From Verpa conica (taxonomy: Eukaryota; Ascomycota; Pezizomycetes; Pezizales; Morchellaceae): a stretch of 64,000 nucleotides of DNA. Shown one piece after another: positions 9,778-19,942 of the stretch; the first letter of the stretch is position 1; every line of letters begins with the position of its first letter. The notes below the pieces were generated by a model that worked only from the letters and a program-made list of their open reading frames with translations, ran no database searches and was not told where the DNA came from. The position numbers and the translations under genes were made by a program. Where the stretch lies: contig JAUFSD010000001.1 in assembly GCA_033030425.1 (NCBI GenBank), forward strand, positions 930,001-994,000. Reading direction: 5' to 3'.

Positions 9778-10935
9778 ATGACTTCTAGTTCCTATCCTGC
9801 CAGAGTTCTCCATTTGATTGAGAGTGGTGCTTTCACCCGTCAAAGTCTTCCTTATCCTATGCCTAGAAGAAGTTCTTTAGAGGCAGAAGTGGAGAAGATT
9901 TGGAGAGATTGGATGGCTACGAGACAGAACCAAGTTGTGGCTATATCACCTATTACCTATCTTAAACTATATGACAGATTTCATGGAGGAGAGACAGGAC
10001 TGCTAGCATCTATTGCAGAGCATGAAGGTGCTATTAGAACCTTCTCCTACTATCCTTCTTCTCTTGGACCATTGGAGATTAGGGACTCCGAGGGAGTTGT
10101 TTTAGGGTACAGGTTTAAGATAGAGTCAGCTCTTCTTAATACTTTGAGGGAATCAGATATCTTACTGCCTGATAGAACTCCCAGGAGAAGAGGTGGTGGA
10201 GGAGATCCTGAAGCTCGTGGAGTTTTTGATACAAGACATTATGCAATTTGGGCAGATTATATGCATAAAATGAAGGAGACAAAAGAGATGCATCAAGATC
10301 AGCCAGCTTCGGGTACTTGGTTAGCTCAGAATATGGGATTGTTTAAAGCTATGTCTCATGAACTGAGAATGAGGGATCCTGAGCAATATGTTAGGCTTAC
10401 AGGAGCTGTTACTAAACAGATGCTGAAGTACAAGTCCAGATCAGGAGAGGTTTTGAAGCCTGTTGCTGGTGCGTGGCATGGAGTCTGTATCAATAGGGGA
10501 CAAACAGGTAATGCTTCGGCTTCTCATCAAGACTGGATGGATCTACCTAGCAGCTACAATGCAGTTGCACCATACGGTGATGGCTTTACAGGTGGGGATT
10601 TGATTCTTTGGCAGCTAAAAATGAGAGTTCAGGTATCGATTGGTGAAGGCTTCATGTTTATCGGTGCTATTATTGCTCATAAAGTGACTGAGATTACTTC
10701 TGGAGTCAGGAATAGTATTGACCTGTTTGTGCACAAGAGTACCTTTGATGTTTTGGATAAAGCTAATGCTAGAGCTGGTATACCGAGAAGGGGAAAGAAG
10801 GAGAAGAAAAAAAGAAGAGAGAAAGATTTAAAACAGAGTAGGAAAGAGCATCAGGTGGTGAGAAAGGGATTGAGGGAAGATAAAAGAGAAAGGCAAAAGG
10901 GTTCGGATCAGGTGAAAGGAAAATGTCTTGGTTAA
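9778..10935 (+). CDS. TET/JBP-like 2-oxoglutarate/Fe(II)-dependent dioxygenase (predicted)
   Basis: Uninterrupted 385-residue frame. The C-terminal half has the layout of a double-stranded beta-helix oxygenase: AWHGVCINRG (232-241), an iron-binding HxD pair at H250/D252 (ASHQDW), FTGGDLILWQLKMRV (270-283), a distal H301 (IIAHKV) and a basic residue for 2-oxoglutarate at R311 (GVRNSIDLF). This spacing and the GGDL.LW..L block resemble the fungal TET/JBP family, which oxidises 5-methylcytosine or thymine in DNA and is often spread with transposons. The N-terminal 230 residues are unrecognised; the last 50 are Lys/Arg-rich (KKEKKKRREKDLK), suggesting nuclear or DNA binding. It lies alone between minisatellites in transposon-rich DNA, without introns, unlike the host genes nearby. 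Family assignment is by motif, not by search; a related dioxygenase class is the main alternative. Confidence 0.65.
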   Translation: MTSSSYPARVLHLIESGAFTRQSLPYPMPRRSSLEAEVEKIWRDWMATRQNQVVAISPITYLKLYDRFHGGETGLLASIAEHEGAIRTFSYYPSSLGPLEIRDSEGVVLGYRFKIESALLNTLRESDILLPDRTPRRRGGGGDPEARGVFDTRHYAIWADYMHKMKETKEMHQDQPASGTWLAQNMGLFKAMSHELRMRDPEQYVRLTGAVTKQMLKYKSRSGEVLKPVAGAWHGVCINRGQTGNASASHQDWMDLPSSYNAVAPYGDGFTGGDLILWQLKMRVQVSIGEGFMFIGAIIAHKVTEITSGVRNSIDLFVHKSTFDVLDKANARAGIPRRGKKEKKKRREKDLKQSRKEHQVVRKGLREDKRERQKGSDQVKGKCLG

Positions 10936-11214
10936 TTACTTTGTATTTCTTATTAGGGTTTTAGGAGACAGTACTAGAAAGAAGAGAGGAGTCAAATTGA
11001 TAGAAACACATTGTAAGGTAGAAGATAACTATTATATTTTTCTTTATTTGTACTAAAGTCAGCTATGTAAGAAAAGAGAAATGACAGGTAACAGGCTCAT
11101 GTCTAAATTAAAGTAATACGGCTAACATATGATAGATACAATAGTTATAAAGACAACAATTCCTTGAGATGTTTATACTCCGAATAACTTTTGTCACTAA
11201 TATAATTACTACTA
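10936..11214. other. AT-rich 3' flank of the dioxygenase gene
   Basis: No gene or repeat is recognised. It lies between the dioxygenase stop codon and the 18-bp minisatellite. Confidence 0.5.
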
Positions 11215-11925
11215 CTAGTACAGCTACCTCCGCCAACACAGTTACCTCCGCCAACACAGTTACCTCCGCCAACACAGTTACCTCTGCTGACACAGCTACT
11301 TCCACCTCCACCAACACAGCTACATCCACCAACACAGCCACCTCCGCCAATAAAGCTACCTCCGCCAACACAGCTACCTCCGCCAATACAGTTACCTCCG
11401 CCGACACAGCTACTTCCACCGACACAGCTACTTCCACCTCCACCGACACAGCTACGTCCACCAACACAGCTACCTCCGCCAAAACAGTTACCTCCGCCAA
11501 AACAGTTACCTCCGCCGACACAGCGACTTCCACTTCCGCCAACACAGCTACGTCCACCAACACAGCTACCTCCGCCAACACAGCTATCACTACCAACATC
11601 ACTACCTCCGCCAACACAGTTACCTCCGCCGACACAGCTATCACTACTGACACAGCTAACTCCGCTAATACAGCTACTTTCACCAAAACAACTAACTCCG
11701 TCGATACAATTACCTCCGTTGATACAGCTATCTATACTAATACAGGCACTTCTACTAATACAGGCACTTCTACTAATACAATTATCTTTCTGCCAATAAT
11801 TATTTTTGCCAATACAGCTATGTCAGCCGATGCAGCTACCTTTGCTAATACAACTACTTCTACCAACACAATCATCTCTTTGCCTATACAGTTACTCCTG
11901 CCAATACAGCTACCTCCGCTAATAA
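11215..11925 (+). repeat. 18-bp minisatellite, about 40 units
   Basis: The unit is ACCTCCGCCAACACAGYT with variants (CCGACACAG, GCCAAAACAG). Because 18 is divisible by three, the plus strand stays open and reads (Thr-Ser-Ala-Asn-Thr-Ala/Val)n. Units are most regular at 11220-11640 and decay towards 11925, where a copia LTR starts. A Thr/Ser-rich wall protein cannot be excluded, but there is no signal peptide and the frame runs on into the LTR, so I treat it as non-coding. Confidence 0.85.
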
Positions 11926-12542
11926 TGTTATTTTTTCGGGATTCTCAGTCTGTCTTTCCTTGTTTGTATAACATTTTATCTCCATTTGCTACATTCTATT
12001 ACGATGACAGTTCTGATTGTTTTCTTGATACATTTTTACATTTATTACATTTTTACATAACTACTAATGTTTATCGAAAGGTCGCATACCTTATTACTTA
12101 CATGTATTGCGCCATTTGTTATGAGTCATATTTTTGCTGCGCTCATTTATGTTTACTCAACACACCATTTCGCTTACAAGCATTGTATTACTCATTTCTT
12201 TTGGTTACCTTTACTTTGTTACGTTTTTTCAGGGTCAAACGGCGTTCCCACCTCGATTTTCACATAGTTATCTCGGTTGGAGGATAAAGGATTTTCTGTA
12301 TAAATAGCGGGCCGTTCTCCCTCTTTCTGGGACAATAATTCTCTAGACATAGACACCAATCTACTACGCTATCTTGTTTGGTATTACATGCTCAGAATCC
12401 TCGCTTGCCTGTTCTTTATAGTAATAGTTTATTCTGTTGCTACTACCAATTCACTGGCCTTACGCTTCTTTCTGTGCATCGTACCTGTAGAGTTATACCA
12501 TTAGGACTTGCGTCCTAAGCTGTTACTCCGCTATTCTTCACA
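11926..12542 (+). repeat. Copia LTR (solo), no target duplication
   Basis: Full-length family member from TGTTATTTTTTCGGG to CTTCACA with the TATA motif TGTATAAATAGC. The flanks are AATAA and TTGAA, which do not match, so it may be the product of recombination between elements. It replaces or abuts the end of the Helitron helicase gene. Confidence 0.9.
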
Positions 12543-13724
12543 TTGAATAGCTTCTTGATCAGCTTTAATAGCAACTGGGTTAAAGGAGCTAATAGCTATA
12601 TCTCTCCACCGCTTAGCCCTACTAATTGCTGTATAAGCTTGACCAACGCTAAAAACTGTAGCATCTAAAGTCAAACAGATTCTATTCAATGACAAGCCTT
12701 GGGTTTTATGAATGGTGAGTGCAAAAGCATTTTGAATTGGTAGCTGAGTGCGTGAATATGCAATGCCATTGTGGTGGAAATAAATTGTGTGCAGCTGTAC
12801 TTCTACCATCTAAAATCCTGTACGTATCAATCAGTCTAAAAGATATTCAAACTTTTAAAAATTAATTTAAAGTACTTACACGTATGCCTTCTATAGTAGG
12901 AAATGCTACTGTTGGCAACCCATTATCTTTCAACTCCACGATTACACCACAAGTACCATTTGATATTCCTAAAGCTATCATCATGTTGTTCAGAAACATG
13001 ACTTTAGCCCCCGGTGTACAAACTACTTCAGCAGGGTAGTTAGTACCCATTTTGAAGGTACGAGAGTTTTGACTTCCTTCCAGCTGTCTACCTTCTTCAC
13101 GGTCAATTGCATATTGTATGTGCTTCTGACTGTCTGGTAAAGAATCAAGTAAAAGACTGTTGATACTTGTAGCAGTTTGACGGAGTGATACTAGGTGCGT
13201 TGTAAGGTAGGTTTGATCCCGTGTCTGAAAGGTTTGGATTTTGTGATTAATAAGTTGTTGACTATGAGGACTAATATAACCAAAACGGAGATCATTTAGA
13301 AGCTGAAAAAAAGCCAAGTCTTCATTCTGACGGATAGAGGTTTTCAGGAACAGAGGGCTAAAGAGTTTCCAGTGACTGGAGTGAAAGATTTTTAGACCGG
13401 TAACTGGTGGAAGCTGCAAGAGGTCGCCTAGACAGATAACATGGATATTGCCAAAAGGTTTAATATTGTTATGAAGACGGGCAAATAAAGAGGATACAAA
13501 CTCAAAAAGGTCTGTGTTTACCATTGAAATTTCATCAATGACAATAACTCTAATTTTCTGCAAAGACTGAGTTTTTTCGGCTGACTGGAAAGCACTTGAC
13601 TTGAAGCCACCACCGTCAGACCCACCTATATGCAGTGCAGAATGGATTGTTTGACCGTTAATATTGTTTGCAGCAATACCTGTAGGTGCAAGCAGAAGAT
13701 ATGGAAGGTGTTGAGTTGTAAACC
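12543..13724 (-). pseudogene. Helitron PIF1-type helicase domain, 3' part
   Basis: Minus-strand blocks match PIF1-family helicase motifs in order: APTGIAANNINGQTIHS (motif Ia, near 13690), VIVIDEISMVNTDLF (Walker B, 13545), GDLLQLPPV (motif III, 13430), GAKVMFLNN (13000), then after a short break LPIQNAFALTIHKTQGLSL and QAYTAISRAKRW (motifs V-VI, 12750-12600). The Walker A motif is missing because an L2 repeat is inserted at 13725. The break at 12810-12861 carries GT..AG-like ends and could be an intron. This is the helicase half of a rolling-circle (Helitron) transposase and cannot be functional as it stands. Confidence 0.88.
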
Positions 13725-14871
13725 TGTTGTAGGCACCTGATAAGAGGAGTATTTCTGGGAACCATGAAGACCACTTGTTTGACTATCTAAGTAACTAAAT
13801 CCCTTGTTCGTTTCTTGAGAAACGCGATAGGGGTTTGGGGAGAAGCGCGTGGGAATATTATTGCTGGCGGCTATCTCCTGCAGGGCGCCCCACTGTGCCA
13901 CCCACCGGGTGCTGGGGGGGCCCCTCAGAGTTGCTGTAAACGCATAGTAAAAACACAAGCTTTGGACCCCAAAAATAACCCCTGGAGCGTCAGGAAAATT
14001 CGTCCGTCCGAACCAAATCCGGAGGGTATATGAGAGGGCATGATTTGGAGCTGACTGGTGAAAGAATCGAGGAAATCGGATAAAAACTGACGGAGTTGTG
14101 CCCTCCGCCAGTCGGGGCATGTTTCTTGACAAACTAATGGTATGAAGGAAGGCCCCGCTTCCCAGTACTGCTTGCTGATTAGTACCAAAGGGCTTTGGTG
14201 ACTCTCTGCCACGAGGGAACATGCAAGGACGGAACAGATACGGTGGTTAGTACACTTATCGGCCCGTTCACAGAGTACAGATTGGTTCACTAACAGCTTT
14301 ACATGATTGCATTACTCTAGTACACCTTCAGGCTTGACTAGAATCGACGATAGGGCCGGGACAAAGTGCTTGGACTGGTCGGAATTTGTATAAAGTATGG
14401 AAGGAATGTATTTGTATTGGCGTTGTCACTGTGTTGTAAGATTTGTATTGTATGACGTGATTGCTTGGCAGGTTTTCAGGGTCTTTGGGGGTTCCCAGGC
14501 GTTTGTATTAGGATTTAGAATAAGATCCGCAAGCCCAAACCGCGGTATATAAAATAGTCAGCAGATTTGTCTCTTTACCAAAACATCAACGGGAAGAACG
14601 AGTCTTATCAATATATTTGAATCTATCGAACTACCTTTACTATAAACATCTTGTTTGTGACTTTCGAACTTCAACTGAACAACTTTCCGCTCTATCTAAC
14701 TAACTCTAGTGAGTCTTGACGATATCGTAGTTCGTAACTCTCTTGTGCGATTTAAAGGAACAACTACTACCATTAACTGAGGAGACCTTGGTAGTTGGTA
14801 TCTTATACCTTCGGACTGAACTCTCAGCTTGACGAGACGTAGCCTGGACAATTGTATAGGCCAGTTTTACA
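13725..14871 (+). repeat. Full-length L2 LTR-like repeat
   Basis: 1147 bp from TGTTGTAGGCACC to CCAGTTTTACA, about as long as the copy at 21620. A TATA-like box (GGTATATAAAATAG) lies near 14546. The flanks (AAACC / CATTC) do not form a duplication, so Helitron DNA was probably lost at this point. The frames inside are not gene-like. Confidence 0.75.
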
Positions 14872-17800
14872 CATTCCATGGAACCCATTCTACGTGACAG
14901 CAAATGAGACAAAGTATGATCGTTGCTTTGGATATTGACAAGTGATTTAGGTTCAGCTTTGGTGACGTACTTTGAAATGTACTTTGCTAAACCACCTGAA
15001 GTGCGGTATTCTACGTTGCAGTGAGCTTGCCAGAGGAGCAATAGCTGGGGTGAATAAGAAACAATATAACGGTCTGCTTCTGTCAATCTGCCGTAGGTAT
15101 ATCTGACTTCTCCATGTTTTTGATAGGTTACTGAAGAGAGTTCTGCAGGGAAGCCTTTACGGCAAGGACCAGCTATTGTGACATCTCTGCCACAAAGTCT
15201 AATATCACAACGGTGGATCTGGTGATCGAGTACCAGCTTATAGAGTTCAGGTTCCAGTATAGCATCAGGAATATCAGCACAGATGAAATTGATTTCAATC
15301 AGCTCCTGTTGAGTCCTCTCCGTCCATAAAAGTGAGTGAGTATGGATTGCACCTCTTAACTGAAATTCATGGCGTTCTACTAACTCCCGCAATTGACCAA
15401 AACCGGAAACCTTATGGTCTCTAAAGTATGCTGTCTTTATCCAGTGCCATCTCTCATAATAGTACTGAACAGCATCCCATGGGCGGTTTGAGGGAAGAGT
15501 ATCTTGATTGCCCGACTGGAAAAGAATATGTTGATATTGAGGCCAACGTTCTGAAAAGGTTGTGGTAACAAACAGGGTAGGGATTCCAAAAGTCTGAAGC
15601 ATGCAGCGGACTTTGGCTTCTGCGTTAATAAAGAAAGAATCACCTGTGCGTATAAACTTGGGAATAGCTGTTGTCAATTCTTCGTTGACTATTGACCATG
15701 GACCATACTGACTTGGCTGTAGAAGTTGGGTTACAGTATAACGTTGATCAGTTGAGCGTTGAGCTTGACCTTTAGTCAAGCGGATATTGTTCTGAAAGAT
15801 ACGAGAGGCTTCAATCTCCATATATGTCCAGGCTGGCCAATAGTGATCATCACGGAAGTAGGAAACGACTGAGTTAAGCTTCAGCTTTGCATCAGCAAGA
15901 CGGGTGTTGTGGTAAGGTGTTCTGTTTTCTTTTGCTGGTAGAGTCCACTGACCATGACCCCAAGGATACAATACAGGAAACAGCAGGGGCTGTATTGCAG
16001 CATCTGAACGAGATAGCCCAATAGGATTATTAGGAGATGACTGATTTGGAAGAGAGCCAACAGGTAAACGGAAGTTACGGTGGTCTTCATTTGCTGTGTT
16101 TGGTGGGTAGTTGAAAGGATTTAGAACAATATCTGGACGGTTCAATGGTCTTGATTCTTCTTGACTATTTAGAGAAGAGAGTGATGCCGTTGGGAGAGAA
16201 TGGAGTTGAAGTTCAGTTCTAACATCATAACGGAGAAACAATGGATTGTTTTGGAGAAGCCAATTGCGGCAAAGCTCAAGCTGGTGAGTATTGTGAAGAA
16301 TAGCGGAGTAACAGCTTAGGACGCAAGTCCTAATGGTATAACTCTACAGGTACGATGCACAGAAAGAAGCGTAAAGCGAGTGAGTTGGTAGTAGCAACAG
16401 AGTAAACTATTACTATAAAGAACAGGCAAGCGAGGATTCTGAGCATGTAATACCAAACAAGATAGCGAAGTAGATTGGTGTCTATGTCTAGAGAATTACT
16501 GTCCCAGAAAGAGGGAGAACGGCCCGCTATTTATACAGAAAAGTTCTTTTATCCTCCAACCGAGATAACTATGTGAAAACCGAGGTGGGAACGCCGTTTG
16601 ACCCTGAAAACCGTAACAAAGTAAAGGTAACCAAAAGAAATGAGTAATACAATGCTTGTAAGCAAAATAGTGTGTTGAGTAAACATAAATGAGCGCAACA
16701 AAATATGACTCATAACAAATGGTGCAATACATGTGAGTAATAAGGTATGCGACCTTCGATAAACATTAGTAGTTGTGTAAAAATATAATAAATGTAAAAA
16801 TGTATCAAGAAAACAATCAGAACTGTCATCGTAATGAAATGTAGCAAATGGCGATAAAAGTTATACAGACAAGGAAAGACAGACTGAGAATCTCGAAAAA
16901 AATAACAAGTATCATGTCCTCCGTCAAACAAATTTCTAGAGCTCTCTAGAAAAGCTCCAATACAGCCACTAAAAAGTGCAATAGCACGGGGATTTTTAGA
17001 CAAGCTCATTTTGCCTGCAATATACTATTAGTGAGGTTTACAGAAGGATAGTAAGTAAAAGAATTACCTGTTACTGTTCTGTAGGTTGAATATGGGTTTA
17101 TATACTCTGAATGACTGACGGTTCTACCTAAGTTCGTTTGTAGAGAAATTGGACTAAGAAAGACACGAGACCGTTGAGCCAATACTAATAATACTTCAGG
17201 CCATAGACCAGCTGATAGAGGTTCTTTAGGCTTAGTTTTGCAATGAACACAAACAGCAATCTGAATGCTGTCACCTTTTAACCTCTCCGTAGTAGGAACA
17301 CCAAAGACTTCAGTCAATGAGTACAATTGACTGGCGTTCTTAGTGATCCAGTGTATATGACGTGGAAGCAGTAGGATTTAACAGAAAGAGCATGGTGTAC
17401 TAGGAAAAGCTTTATCGTATGTTGATCTAAAAAGTTGAAGAACTTTTTTAAAAGCCGGGCTAGGAGAATATACAGCATTCTGAGGAGCTGATTGAGGTGG
17501 AATAGAAGACGGTAAAGAGAGATGATATACTTCTGCTGGAACTAACTGTGATGGGTTTGGTTGGACTATTCCTCAGGAGCTTTGATTGTTATACTGAATA
17601 AAGGAATAGGTGGTGAATAAAGCTCTGGTGTCTTCAGTTTCAATATTAGAGTCAACTGGAATAAGGTGATGGTTTTGTATGTTGCCGTTTGCACTGGATC
17701 TGTTTCTGTTTATATGATTTGCATCTGACTGTGGAATATAGGAACGGAATCGATAAGACATTATTAACCCTGAATACCACAAAACATTTCCCTGATTAGC

Positions 17801-17887
17801 TATCAACAAATACCAATAATTTCCACCGGAAAGTAAAAAGAAACCCCAAAATATAAAACTAAATACAATGTCTGTCCCTATCTTCAA
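14872..17887 (-). pseudogene. Helitron Rep (HUH nuclease) domain and N-terminus
   Basis: On the minus strand: an N-terminal region with FPSTPCSFC (in-frame stop just after, near 17379); YSLTEVFGVP.. at 17326-17006; a frame change; then, after a solo LTR at 16292-16907, a long frame 16241-14706 with YPWGHGQWTLP, the HUH motif GAIHTHSLLW (near 15330) and the paired-tyrosine motif KYISKYVTK (near 14985). HUH plus two tyrosines is the rolling-circle nickase of Helitrons, which cuts and joins one DNA strand. Stops, frameshift and insertions make it a relic. With 12543-13724 it forms one transposase gene broken in three places. Confidence 0.88.
16292..16907 (-). mobile_element. Solo copia LTR with target-site duplication AGTAT
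   Basis: 616 bp of the copia LTR family, flanked on both sides by AGTAT (16287-16291 and 16908-16912). Removing the LTR and one AGTAT keeps the Helitron frame open across the site (GGHD then THQLELC). The insertion therefore postdates the Helitron. Confidence 0.95.
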
Positions 17888-19129
17888 GCCTTGCCCTTTC
17901 CTTTTGCCTTCTTTGTATTATGAAACTTTTTTTTTGAAGCAGAGCCTGCTAATCCCAACTCATCCTCATCATCCTCGGAAGTCTCCAACATATCAATCTC
18001 CTCAAATCCATGATCGTTGCTACCAGAAGCCTCTGTAGCTGGTATAATGAGGCTGTTGGCAGGAGTAGATGGTGTTTCTATACCACCACTATCTCTGTCA
18101 GAATTGGAAACTGGTTGTTTCTTCTCTATAGATTGTATGTATATGTTAATTATTGCTTTAAATCTTTCAGAGAGTTGGATAACCTTACGGAAGCTGCTGA
18201 ACAGATTTCTGCTAGGTTTTATACTGTTCAGAGAAGAAAAGGGTGAGGTCATACTACTATCAGGATCTGGCTTGATAGTTTTGATTGGGCTGGTAGATGC
18301 TGTAAGTGGACCCAGCAGTACTTTGCATTTTGATTTGGGAGTTTGAAATATAGAAGCCTTGTCTTCCTTAGGAACCAAATCCTGTGAGAAGCTGATAGCC
18401 AAAGAAAAAGCATAAGCTGTATTCAACATATAAAGTATTAGTACTGACGGGTATCAAATTAGAGAGTTTACATACCACGATCAATATCAGTTTCATAGAT
18501 ATACTTGAAAGCTATATCTAATGTTTTTCCCAACTGCAGATAGGTGACTAATTTGGCAAATAATGGAACTTTGGTATCTATGAGAAAGGTAACCGTACAC
18601 TATACTAGTTAGTATTTCCTTTATTTTACTTAATTCTGGCTTATACTTACAACAACATCCTCTCTAGCCTCACTATTATACTGATACATCTGGCCTTGAA
18701 AGTGGGAGAGACTTGTATCGGGCATTTTGACCAAATCAGAAAGCATAGTAACAGTGGAGGTGCAGTAGGCATCGTTGGCAATGGATTTATCAATAGAAGT
18801 ATTATGAAAGAGCTCAGTATTATGAAAGAGCTCAGTATTATGGATGAGTGAATACTAAATAGATATTAACTTCAAAAGCAATTTAGAGAGAAATGGAAAG
18901 CTGGATTTGTATGTGCTTACCACAGGAGCCTTTCCAGCAGTGAAAATGACTGTTCCATTGAAAAATACACACGATCAGGATACAGAGCATTCTCAGAGCT
19001 CTGAAAGTACTTGATTGCCACCTCATGAATAATACCCTCACCATCCTCGTGGGATACTTTAGCAGCTTTGAATCCATCAACACCAGTAACAGAGAGAACT
19101 CTTCCAATAAAAGTGAAATAAATAGGCAT
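17884..19129 (-). CDS. Unrecognised multi-exon gene next to the Helitron
   Basis: The first exon (19129 to about 18920) starts MPIYFTFIGRVLSV and looks like a compact beta-rich domain. Further exons encode SIANDAYCTSTVTMLSDLVKM and, after an intron, VTFLIDTKVPLFAKLVTYLQ. Two introns splice cleanly in frame: GTAAGT..AG at about 18600-18652, and GTATGT..CAG just after DIDR, joining to AYAFSLAISFSQDLV. The last exon (to 17884) has a Ser/Pro-rich middle, an acidic run (EDDEDELGLAG) and a basic end (KKKFHNTKKAKGKGKA). The first junction, near 18850-18920, does not splice in frame; a tandem 17-bp duplication there may be the cause. Its position upstream of the transposase suggests a Helitron passenger or accessory DNA-binding protein (OB-fold by eye), but the function is unknown. 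Confidence 0.55.
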
Positions 19130-19149
19130 AGTGGAAATATACGTACCAA

Positions 19150-19942
19150 TGTTGGATAGATATACTGAAAAAAGGGAGAATAGAGGTTTCGTTGAGAGGA
19201 TTAGAAGAATTGAAGTTGATGTGGGATAGTAAAGAGATCAGGAGTAGACGGGAGATCAGGGAAGTTTAATAGTGGAGAAAAACCTTAAAGCATATACTTA
19301 AAATAGATAAAACTGTGTCTAATCGTGTCTGCTGTATACAATCGCTGGGTGTAAGTATCTACGTCATTACAATCAGTATTTGGTATAGTTTCAACGCCAC
19401 CAACAATTCATTACAATGTATGATCTCATAGCTACTATAAAAAGAACTCCATGTTATACTGGCGTTCATGAAAAACAGGTTTTAGACTGTTCATTTGAAA
19501 TATATGTATGTAATTACTTTATATATGTCATTCATTGTTGTTAGAGACTCTGATAGGGTTAGGGTTATTATCAACTCTTATGTGATTGTATCGGGAGTCT
19601 CATTTTGACGGTATGGAATAGGGAGTATAGCTGATAGATGTAGTTTTAGAATGAACGTAGAATCTACTGTTGATAAAGAGTATTAGAAGATTGTAAGTTA
19701 GGCTTCTATTCTAATTGTATTGTTTGCTCTTAGTAGGTATAAATTGAATCAACTGTATAAAAGTAATCGTACCAGTATATATAGTAATGCAATAGGTATA
19801 CCTACTATATAATAGTACGTAACATAGACACAACACACTAAAATTGATTGTGAACCTAAAGAGGAAATAAACTACAAATGGAGCATAGTTTGTATTTCAC
19901 AGTACCTACTTATCCACCCACACGATTTTTATTAGGTTTAAA
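19150..19942. other. AT-rich spacer
   Basis: No gene found. It contains a short TAGGGTTAGGGTT run near 19555, too short to be telomeric, and an AT-rich stretch of TATA-like sequence at 19740-19830. Confidence 0.5.

Noticed and set aside
11169..12287. A 372-codon Thr/Ser/Ala-rich frame as a possible wall protein
   Set aside because: The frame is a consequence of 18-bp units and ends inside a copia LTR; no signal peptide or anchor.
19550..19572. TTAGGG repeats suggesting an interstitial telomere
   Set aside because: Only two units, and a similar short match occurs at 52755; expected by chance at this size.
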